Notes under the pieces: model-generated
Databases searched by the model: none
The model's input: only the letters and a program-made list of their open reading frames with translations
Told to the model about the DNA's origin: nothing
Part shown: positions 1 to 5,247 of the stretch, piece after piece
How the letters are laid out: the number at the start of each line of letters is the position of its first letter
Numbering within the stretch: the stretch's first letter is position 1
NCBI GenBank assembly: GCA_012839665.1
Contig: DUMX01000221.1
Coordinates: forward strand, 1-6,041
Direction of reading: 5' to 3'
DNA: 6,041 bases
DNA from: Gelria sp.
GTDB taxonomy: Bacteria; Bacillota; Syntrophomonadia; Syntrophomonadales; Syntrophomonadaceae
Program-made: the position numbers and the translations under genes

Positions 1-60
1 AACCCCGTATTTTGGGTTACCACTGAACTTTGCCATACCTATAACGTCTGCTACCAGCAC
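1..60 (-). CDS. possible hypothetical protein, N-terminal fragment cut by window edge
   Basis: Downstream of the 58-codon gene, on the same strand, an open frame runs off the left edge. It could start at GTG (60-58) and reads LVADVIGMAKFSGNPKYGV, or at an internal in-frame ATG (36-34). No good ribosome binding site precedes either codon; the preceding bases are AAAGAAATAGA. Support comes only from the open frame and from its position 11 nt after the stop of a same-strand gene. Twenty codons are too few to identify a family, and I do not recognise it. It could also be noncoding sequence. Confidence 0.3.
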   Translation of the reverse strand, partial: MLVADVIGMAKFSGNPKYGV

Positions 61-71
61 TCTATTTCTTT

Positions 72-248
72 TTAGTCTTTATACAATCGTTGTTGTTCTA
101 TTAAACTGTTAATATCAGCTTCCTTATCGTCACCAACTGGTAGCCAGACTTCTTCATAGATATCATATTCATCAAGATAATGACTGGTGGTGGGTATCCT
201 TAGCCTATTAGTTAAATCCCTGATGGGTTCACTACTATAAATTAACAT
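72..248 (-). CDS. small acidic hypothetical protein, 58 aa
   Basis: A complete 58-codon frame runs from ATG (248-246) to TAA (74-72). A ribosome binding site AAGGGG (260-255) lies 6 nt before the ATG and overlaps the TAA of the gene upstream, so the two genes are probably translated from one transcript. The protein begins MLIYSSEPIRDL, has a central acidic and aromatic stretch (LDEYDIYEEVWLPVGDD, about residues 25-41), and ends in a likely amphipathic helix (INSLIEQQRLYKD). It has about twice as many Asp/Glu as Lys/Arg, with no Cys, signal peptide or membrane segment, so a cytoplasmic location is inferred. I do not recognise the family. The evidence that it is real is the spacing, the ribosome binding site and an ordinary amino acid composition; no homology was tested. 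Confidence 0.6.
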   Translation of the reverse strand: MLIYSSEPIRDLTNRLRIPTTSHYLDEYDIYEEVWLPVGDDKEADINSLIEQQRLYKD

Positions 249-254
249 GGTTTA

Positions 255-260
255 CCCCTT
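255..260 (-). promoter_or_regulatory. ribosome binding site of the 58-aa gene, overlapping the upstream stop codon
   Basis: AAGGGG on the minus strand lies 6 nt before the ATG at 248. Its first two bases fall inside the TAA (261-259) of the preceding gene. This tight packing suggests translational coupling of the two small genes. Confidence 0.5.
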
Positions 261-441
261 ACATATTATTTTGGGACCTTTTCGACAAGATACTGCCCAG
301 CATAATTGCGGCAGTAATTGTTGTTGCATGTAGTGCCCACCATCCAGGTTCCAGAAAGCTAAAAGTACCCGGGTCAATTTTATTTTGGTTTAGTATTTTT
401 TTAACTGCTGAGTTTTTATAATCCATCATTCCTAAAAACAT
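259..441 (-). CDS. small single-span membrane protein, 60 aa, unknown function
   Basis: The frame is open from an ATG at 459, but that ATG sits immediately before the ribosome binding site AAAGGAG (456-450). The second in-frame ATG at 441 is 8 nt after the site and is the better start. The resulting 60-residue protein has a basic, polar N-terminal part (DYKNSAVKKILNQNK, residues 7-21) and a linker with FLEPG at residues 29-33. One hydrophobic segment of about 20 residues follows (roughly 33-52), opening with a Trp pair and ending before SKR. This looks like a single transmembrane helix with a short tail. There is no signal peptidase site and no Cys. It lies first in the leftward cluster and its stop overlaps the ribosome binding site of the next gene. 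I do not recognise the family and assign no function. A toxin-like or regulatory membrane peptide is possible but nothing shows it. Confidence 0.65.
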   Translation of the reverse strand: MFLGMMDYKNSAVKKILNQNKIDPGTFSFLEPGWWALHATTITAAIMLGSILSKRSQNNM

Positions 442-449
442 TAGTTTCA

Positions 450-456
450 CTCCTTT
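450..456 (-). promoter_or_regulatory. ribosome binding site that decides the start of the 60-aa membrane protein
   Basis: AAAGGAG on the minus strand, followed by TGAAACTA and then ATG (441-439), gives 8-nt spacing. Because the site is translated if ATG 459 is used, it favours the start at 441. Confidence 0.65.
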
Positions 457-467
457 CATAAATCGTT

Positions 468-473
468 ATTGTA
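468..473 (-). promoter_or_regulatory. candidate -10 box for the leftward small-gene cluster
   Basis: TACAAT on the minus strand matches TATAAT at five of six positions and lies about 27 nt before the ATG at 441. No convincing -35 hexamer is found 16-18 nt upstream. A second candidate pair further upstream is TTGCCT (584-579) with TAAAAT (563-558), but its 15-nt spacing is short. Either or neither may be used. Confidence 0.25.
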
Positions 474-536
474 TTTTTCCCGAGTTGAATTAAACTTAGG
501 AACGTAAATTTTTCCACACCTAAATTTTTTGCATTA

Positions 537-571
537 TTAACCGCTGTAGTACCAATAATTTTACGGGTTAA
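537..571. repeat. imperfect inverted repeat, possible operator
   Basis: TTAACCG (537-543) is matched by CGGGTTAA (564-571) in inverse orientation, with one extra G in the right arm and a 20-nt spacer. The spacer is too long for a strong hairpin and no U tract follows, so a terminator is unlikely. The right arm lies between the hexamers of a weak minus-strand promoter candidate, so a repressor site is conceivable. An arm of seven pairs in AT-rich DNA can arise by chance. Confidence 0.25.
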
Positions 572-610
572 GCCTATCAGGCAAAAATAAACAATAATGT
601 AGATTATCGC

Positions 611-624
611 TATTGCCTATTGCC
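611..624. repeat. tandem duplication of a 7-mer
   Basis: TATTGCC occurs twice in direct tandem, 60-73 nt upstream of the dprA start. It overlaps the weak -35 candidates TTGCCT (613-618) and TTGCCC (620-625), so the duplication also duplicates a -35-like hexamer. No function is evident. Confidence 0.4.
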
Positions 625-648
625 CACTTGCATTTTTTATGTTATCAA
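620..648 (+). promoter_or_regulatory. weak promoter candidate for dprA
   Basis: TTGCCC (620-625) and TATCAA (643-648) are separated by 17 nt. Each matches the sigma-A consensus at four of six positions. Transcription from here would start near 655 and give a leader of about 30 nt before dprA. This is the best-spaced pair seen, but the match is poor and the real promoter may lie elsewhere in the gap. Confidence 0.25.
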
Positions 649-671
649 TGACGTTAGATTGAAGATTTTAT

Positions 672-676
672 AGGGG
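672..676 (+). promoter_or_regulatory. ribosome binding site of dprA
   Basis: AGGGG lies 7 nt before the ATG at 684. It is modest in strength compared with those of topA and trmFO and supports the chosen start. Confidence 0.6.
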
Positions 677-683
677 TATAAAT

Positions 684-1766
684 ATGGACAGGCTAGAAAA
701 AGCTATTTTATGTACTATCCACACTATTCCAGGTCTGGGCAACAGAACTCTCTGGAAGATAATGGATGCATTTGGCAGCTTTCAAGATTTTTTTGAAGCG
801 GACAGCAAGACTTTATATTCTTCCTTTCTAAAACCGGAGATTATTAATAATCTGCTGGAAAAAAGAAAAGGCTCGCCTGAAATATTGATGGAAAAATACC
901 GGTCTGAGGATATTAAGATAGTCACCTGGGACGAATCCGACTATCCTCATAATCTAAGAAATATAAGTAACCCGCCGGTAATTCTTTACTATCGGGGAGA
1001 TATTGAAGTTACCGGCCAGATTTGTTTGTCTGTTGTTGGCTCCCGAGTTGCCACTGTTTATGGCAGAAATACTGCCCGTAAACTTGCCCGCGAGTTAGCT
1101 GAATCAGGTATAGTAGTTGTAAGCGGTATGGCTCGTGGGATTGATAGCGAAGCCCATCGGGGGGCTCTGGAAGCGGGAAAGACAATAGCAATTTTGGGAA
1201 GCGGGCTTAATGTAATTTATCCGCCGGAAAATCGTAAATTGTTTGAAGAAATAATGGCCAGTGGACTGGTAATAAGTGAATTTCCACTGTATACTCATCC
1301 GGAACCACTTAATTTTCCGCTGCGAAATCGTATTATTTCAGGCCTGGGCCGTGGGGTGGTGGTAGTTGAGGCTAAAGAAAAAAGTGGAGCTCTGATTACT
1401 GCTGATTTTGCTCTGGAACAAGGTCGTGATGTTTTTGCTGTACCAGGCCCTATTAATAGCAAAACTAGTGCCGGACCAAATAATCTTATTAAACAAGGAG
1501 CAATACTAGTAACAGGTATTGAGGATATTTTAGAAGAGTATTATGATATCAATTATACGCCGGAAACACTACAACAGAACCGTTTGCTCTTGCTGGATGA
1601 TAACGAAAAACTGATTTTGGAAAAGTTAGCTCACGAATCTTTGCATTTTGACGAACTTATTCAAAATTGCGGGTTAGAAATAGGTACATTGAGTACAGCT
1701 TTGTTTAAACTTGAAATTGAAGGTATAATTAAATCCTTGCCCGGTAATTATTATGTGAGAATCTAA
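684..1766 (+). CDS. dprA: DNA-processing protein DprA (Smf)
   Basis: DprA binds single-stranded DNA entering the cytoplasm during natural transformation and helps load RecA on it. The gene also occurs in bacteria not known to be transformable, where its role is less clear. The 360-residue protein has the full family layout. A short N-terminal helix-hairpin-helix/SAM-like part contains TIPGLGNRTL (residues 14-23). The central Rossmann-fold domain has VVGSR (117-121), SGMARGID (147-154), ILGSGL (170-175), SEFP (198-201) and FPLRNRIISGL (211-221). A C-terminal winged-helix domain covers about 305-358. The length is normal for a three-domain DprA. The start ATG has AGGGG (672-676) 7 nt upstream. 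It is the first gene of the rightward group, with topA 28 nt downstream. No damage or missing motif is seen. Confidence 0.96.
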   Translation: MDRLEKAILCTIHTIPGLGNRTLWKIMDAFGSFQDFFEADSKTLYSSFLKPEIINNLLEKRKGSPEILMEKYRSEDIKIVTWDESDYPHNLRNISNPPVILYYRGDIEVTGQICLSVVGSRVATVYGRNTARKLARELAESGIVVVSGMARGIDSEAHRGALEAGKTIAILGSGLNVIYPPENRKLFEEIMASGLVISEFPLYTHPEPLNFPLRNRIISGLGRGVVVVEAKEKSGALITADFALEQGRDVFAVPGPINSKTSAGPNNLIKQGAILVTGIEDILEEYYDINYTPETLQQNRLLLLDDNEKLILEKLAHESLHFDELIQNCGLEIGTLSTALFKLEIEGIIKSLPGNYYVRI

Positions 1767-1780
1767 TACCAATTAAGGTG

Positions 1781-1790
1781 GAGAGGTGAT
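1781..1790 (+). promoter_or_regulatory. ribosome binding site that places the topA start at TTG 1795
   Basis: GAGAGGTGAT closely matches the 16S-complementary sequence AGGAGGTGAT and is followed after four T's by TTG (1795-1797). The alternative GTG at 1786 lies inside this site. The earlier AAGGTGGAG (1775-1783) is only 2 nt from that GTG, too close for efficient initiation. Confidence 0.75.
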
Positions 1791-1794
1791 TTTT

Positions 1795-3873
1795 TTGGCG
1801 GCAAAAACTCTGCTTATCGTCGAGTCTGCTGCGAAAGCTAAAACAATAGGGAAATTTCTTGGTAAAGGTTATACTATTAAGGCTTCGGTCGGTCACATTA
1901 AGGATTTGCCCAAGAGTAAATTGGGTATAGATGTGGATAATAACTTTGAACCCCAGTATATAACTATACGGGGTAAAGGCCCTTTGCTCAAAGAGATTAA
2001 GGAAGAAGCTCAAAAGGCTTCGCGGGTGCTGTTGGCAACTGACCCTGACCGCGAAGGGGAAGCTATAGCCTGGCATCTTCAGAATGCTATGAAAATACCC
2101 CCGGATGAAAAATGCCGGATAGAGTTTAATGAAATTACTAAAGATGCGGTTAAGAATGCTATTAAAAATTCGCGCCCGGTTGATATGGATAGGGTAAATG
2201 CTCAACAAGCCAGAAGGGTTTTAGACCGACTGGTGGGATACAAATTAAGTCCTTTACTTTGGAGTAAGGTCCGTAAAGGTTTAAGTGCTGGCCGGGTGCA
2301 ATCAGTAGTAATGCGCTTAATTTGTGAACGGGAAGAAGAAATTAGAAACTTTGTTTCCGAGGAATATTGGACCATAGAGGTGGTTCTGGCTAATGCAGAT
2401 GAACAAAACTTCCTGGCTCGTTTAAACACCAGGGATGATAAAAAGATTGAAATAGGTTCGGAACAAGAAAAAGACGAGATAATTAAGGGCTTGGAAGGTA
2501 ACAAACTAACCGTTACCAAAGTAGAGAAAAAACAAAGACGGAAAAGGCCGTCACCTCCATTTATAACCAGTACTTTGCAGCAGGAGGCGGCCCGGCGGCT
2601 TAACTTCTACTCTAAACGGACCATGAGGGTAGCCCAGGAACTTTATGAGGGCCTGGAAATTGGTAAAGAAGGTACCGTAGGCTTAATTACCTACCTTAGA
2701 ACTGATTCCACTCGGGTAGCCGGAGTTGCCCAAATGGAAGCCCTGGACTTCATAAGCTCTCAGTATGGTGCGAAGTTTGCGCCCAAATCACCTAATCAAT
2801 ATAAAAACAAATCAGGCTCCCAGGATGCTCATGAGGCCATCCGTCCCACTTCCGCTGTCCGGACTCCTGAGAGTGTCAAGCAGTTTCTAAGCCGTGACCA
2901 GTACCGCCTGTATAAACTGATTTGGGATAGATTTATTGCCAGTCAAATGACTCCAGCTGTTTATGATACCGTTGGAGTAGATATTAACGCAGGAGAATAT
3001 GGGTTACGCGCCACCAGTTCACAGCTTAAATTTGCCGGTTACAAGAAGGTATATAATGACAGCGAAGATGAAGAGGTTAAAAACTTTATACCTGAACTTA
3101 AAAAAGGAGAAGAGGTCTTTTTAAAGGAAATACGGCCGGAACAGCATTTTACCCAACCACCCCCGCGTTTTAGCGAAGCCAGTCTGGTAAAGCTGTTGGA
3201 AGAGAAGAATATTGGGAGACCAAGTACTTATGCGCCCATAATCGATACCATTCTTAGACGCAATTACGTAGAGAGGCAGGAAAGACAATTTGCACCTACG
3301 GAGCTGGGCTTTATAGTGGTTGATTTGCTAAAGAATAATTTTAATGACATTGTAGATGTGGAGTTTACCGCCCGCATGGAAGAGAATTTGGATCTGGTAG
3401 AAGAAGGTGAAATGAATTGGACCCAGGTAGTGGAGACTTTTTACCGGCCCTTTGCCGCTGACCTGGAAAAGGCTTCGGCTATGATTGAAAAAGTGGAAAT
3501 CAAAGATGAAGAGGCAGGCAAGGATTGTCCTAAATGCGGTAAACCGATGTTGATTAAGCATGGGCGCTTCGGTAAATTTATGGCCTGCTCCGGTTTTCCG
3601 GAGTGTCGGCACACCGAGTCTATTGTAGAAGAGGTGGGAGTGGACTGTCCTGTTTGCGGTGGAGCTATTCTGGCACTAAAAAGCAAAAAGGGCCGCCGCT
3701 TTTATGGCTGTAATAAGTATCCGGACTGTCAGTTTCGCTCCTGGAACAAACCAATCGCTGAAAAATGTCCCGACTGTGGTGATATACTAGTGCAAAAGCA
3801 GAAACGGAATAAGGATATGGAGGCAGTTTGTCATAATCCTGAATGTAATTTCAGCAAGGAGATGAGTAGCTGA
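1795..3873 (+). CDS. topA: DNA topoisomerase I (type IA), TTG start
   Basis: This enzyme relaxes negatively supercoiled DNA by cutting and passing one strand through a transient 5'-phosphotyrosine link; it needs Mg2+ and acts on the chromosome. From the TTG start it has 692 residues, normal for Firmicutes. The Toprim domain carries the catalytic Glu in IVES (Glu11) and DPDREGEAIAWH (83-94). SAGRVQS (about 164-170) and ITYLRTDSTR (298-307) follow, with Tyr300 the active-site tyrosine and Arg302 next to it. GRPSTY lies at about 474-479. Three C-terminal four-Cys zinc ribbons lie at about 578-604, 618-645 and 658-684. The frame is also open from GTG 1786, but the ribosome binding site and the usual MxxKxLxIVES beginning favour TTG. 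The motif normally reading VESPAKAKTI has Ala at the Pro position. The stop overlaps the apparent start of trmFO by 4 nt. Confidence 0.97.
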   Translation: MAAKTLLIVESAAKAKTIGKFLGKGYTIKASVGHIKDLPKSKLGIDVDNNFEPQYITIRGKGPLLKEIKEEAQKASRVLLATDPDREGEAIAWHLQNAMKIPPDEKCRIEFNEITKDAVKNAIKNSRPVDMDRVNAQQARRVLDRLVGYKLSPLLWSKVRKGLSAGRVQSVVMRLICEREEEIRNFVSEEYWTIEVVLANADEQNFLARLNTRDDKKIEIGSEQEKDEIIKGLEGNKLTVTKVEKKQRRKRPSPPFITSTLQQEAARRLNFYSKRTMRVAQELYEGLEIGKEGTVGLITYLRTDSTRVAGVAQMEALDFISSQYGAKFAPKSPNQYKNKSGSQDAHEAIRPTSAVRTPESVKQFLSRDQYRLYKLIWDRFIASQMTPAVYDTVGVDINAGEYGLRATSSQLKFAGYKKVYNDSEDEEVKNFIPELKKGEEVFLKEIRPEQHFTQPPPRFSEASLVKLLEEKNIGRPSTYAPIIDTILRRNYVERQERQFAPTELGFIVVDLLKNNFNDIVDVEFTARMEENLDLVEEGEMNWTQVVETFYRPFAADLEKASAMIEKVEIKDEEAGKDCPKCGKPMLIKHGRFGKFMACSGFPECRHTESIVEEVGVDCPVCGGAILALKSKKGRRFYGCNKYPDCQFRSWNKPIAEKCPDCGDILVQKQKRNKDMEAVCHNPECNFSKEMSS
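3856..3861 (+). promoter_or_regulatory. ribosome binding site of trmFO, inside the end of topA
   Basis: AAGGAG lies within the last codons of topA and 8 nt before CTG 3870. The spacing is ideal for CTG and acceptable (11 nt) for the next codon, ATT 3873. No such site is placed to serve the first in-frame ATG at 3972, about 110 nt further on. Confidence 0.7.
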
Positions 3874-5195
3874 TTTTCAAACCCTGGATTAATGTTATAG
3901 GTGGTGGACTAGCCGGTTGTGAAGCTGCTTACCGTATTGCCTCACAGGGGCAGCGGGTAAGACTATATGAGATGAGGCCGGAAAAGCCTACACCTGTACA
4001 TCGTACCTCACAACTGGCAGAGTTAGTCTGTAGTAATTCTTTTAAATCAGATCTGGAAAATAGTGCACAGGGTTTACTTAAACGAGAAATGCGAGCCCTG
4101 GGGTCTCTATTGCTGGAGTGTGCTGATAAAACCAGGGTACCTGCCGGTTCGGCTCTGGCAGTTGACCGGGATTTATTTTCTTCCCTGGTAAGTGAACGGA
4201 TAATGGCTGAACCCCTTATCGAAGTGGTCAGAGAAGAGGTAAGTCAGATACCCCAGGGTGAAATAACTATTATTGCCACCGGTCCTCTCACTTCAGACCG
4301 TTTAGGCCAGGAATTACAGAAATTAACCGGGGAAGAACACCTATATTTTTATGATGCTGTGGCTCCCAGTGTAACTGCGGAAAGCTTGGACAAAAGCATC
4401 ATTTTTAAGGCATCACGTTACGGAAAAGGAACAGATGATTACTATAACTGTCCCATGAGCCAGGAAGAATATGCAACCTTCTATGAAGAACTGGTAAAAG
4501 CAGATATAAAGGAAGGACACAGCATTGACAAAAAGCACTTTTTTGATGCCTGTGTACCAGTTGAGGTATTGGCGCGCAGGGATAAAGACACCCTGCGTTT
4601 TGGCCCTTTACGGCCGGTGGGCTTGCGGCAAAATAAAGAAGGTCCCAGACCATATGCAGTCTTACAGTTAAGGCAGGAGGACATGGAAGGGCGTATATAT
4701 GGCCTGGTAGGTTTTCAAACCCGCTTGCGCTGGGGTGAACAGGATAGAATTTTTCGTCTTATACCGGGTCTAGAAAAAGCGGAGTTTGTCAGATACGGAG
4801 TCATGCATCGTAATACTTATATAAACAGCCCGGCAGTGCTTACACCTGGTTTACAGTATAAGCATGACCCGGGGATTTTTTTTGCCGGGCAAATTAGTGG
4901 AGTCGAAGGTTATATGGAATCCGCAGCTACTGGCATAGTTGCTGGGATTAATGCTTTAAGAGTATTAGAAGGTAAAAGCCCGTTAATATTTCCTGAAACC
5001 ACCATGATAGGTGCTTTAATTAAATTTATTACTACTGCTGATGCGAATAATTTTCAGCCGATTAATGCTAATTTTGGTCTAATACCGCCTTTAGCCGAGC
5101 CCATACGCGATAAGAAAACCAGGTACCAATTTTATGTTAATCGGGCCTTGGAAGAAATGGATAAATTTTCAGAATTGTTTTTTAAAAGCTTGTAA
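3870..5195 (+). CDS. trmFO: folate-dependent tRNA (uracil-54-C5)-methyltransferase TrmFO, apparent CTG start
   Basis: TrmFO makes 5-methyluridine at position 54 in the tRNA T-loop, taking the carbon from methylenetetrahydrofolate with FAD and a reduced pyridine nucleotide. The first in-frame ATG (3972) would give 407 residues without the FAD-binding N terminus. The conserved sequence extends upstream: NVIGGGLAGCEAAYRI with its GxGxxG at residues 11-16, then the ribose-binding Glu34 in LYEMRP. In-frame TAG (3867-3869) closes the frame, and only CTG 3870, ATT 3873, ATT 3888 and ATA 3897 precede the motif. CTG is preferred because of its ribosome binding site, giving 441 residues against 435 in Bacillus subtilis. 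Cys54 (ELVCSNS) and Cys228 (FFDACVPVEV) match the Bacillus catalytic pair Cys53 and Cys226. The C-terminal FAD segment GQISGVEGYMESAATG starts at about residue 340. CTGA joins start and topA stop, implying translational coupling. Confidence 0.95.
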   Translation: MIFKPWINVIGGGLAGCEAAYRIASQGQRVRLYEMRPEKPTPVHRTSQLAELVCSNSFKSDLENSAQGLLKREMRALGSLLLECADKTRVPAGSALAVDRDLFSSLVSERIMAEPLIEVVREEVSQIPQGEITIIATGPLTSDRLGQELQKLTGEEHLYFYDAVAPSVTAESLDKSIIFKASRYGKGTDDYYNCPMSQEEYATFYEELVKADIKEGHSIDKKHFFDACVPVEVLARRDKDTLRFGPLRPVGLRQNKEGPRPYAVLQLRQEDMEGRIYGLVGFQTRLRWGEQDRIFRLIPGLEKAEFVRYGVMHRNTYINSPAVLTPGLQYKHDPGIFFAGQISGVEGYMESAATGIVAGINALRVLEGKSPLIFPETTMIGALIKFITTADANNFQPINANFGLIPPLAEPIRDKKTRYQFYVNRALEEMDKFSELFFKSL

Positions 5196-5247
5196 AACAT
5201 TTTGCCTTGTGCTAGCATGGCCTTAAAAAAGATGGGATGCAATATAT
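5196..5247 (+). other. short trmFO–xerC intergenic gap
   Basis: These 52 nt contain the 8-bp palindrome TGCTAGCA (5210-5217) but no terminator-like stem with a U tract and no convincing promoter. A weak GATGGGATG (5231-5239) is the only ribosome-binding-like sequence before xerC. Read-through transcription from trmFO is therefore likely. Confidence 0.5.

Larger units (their letters stand above)
460..683. other. AT-rich intergenic region between divergent gene sets
   Basis: This 224-nt stretch separates the leftward small genes from rightward dprA. It must carry the promoters of one or both units unless transcription enters from elsewhere. I see no open frame with a ribosome binding site, no tRNA, no terminator-like hairpin with a U tract and no recognisable riboswitch. 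It does hold an imperfect inverted repeat (537-571), a tandem 7-mer TATTGCC (611-624) and weak promoter-like hexamers, described separately. Confidence 0.7.

Noticed and set aside
1009..1298. Two overlapping minus-strand open frames inside dprA
   Set aside because: Both are antisense to the conserved Rossmann-fold region of DprA.
1729..2208. 159-codon open frame on the minus strand
   Set aside because: It lies almost wholly inside topA and the end of dprA, whose protein families are certain. The translation shows no recognisable domain; it is an antisense shadow.
2202..2519. 105-codon open frame on the minus strand inside topA
   Set aside because: Antisense to well-conserved topA sequence, low-complexity Ser/Leu-rich product, no domain.
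3328..3686. Two overlapping minus-strand open frames opposite the topA zinc-ribbon region
   Set aside because: Antisense shadows; the plus strand encodes the conserved four-Cys ribbons of topoisomerase I.
3870..3873. Possible topA–trmFO fusion by programmed frameshifting
   Set aside because: An in-frame TAG at 3867-3869 closes the trmFO frame just before the overlap, and no slippery sequence is seen. Stop-and-restart at CTGA is simpler.
4405..4684. Two minus-strand open frames opposite the middle of trmFO
   Set aside because: They are antisense to the conserved Cys228 region and have no family resemblance.
5204..5230. Hairpin around TGCTAGCA followed by CTTAAAAAAG, considered as a terminator after trmFO
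   Set aside because: The stem is short with mismatches and wobble pairs, and an A tract rather than a U tract follows on the coding strand.
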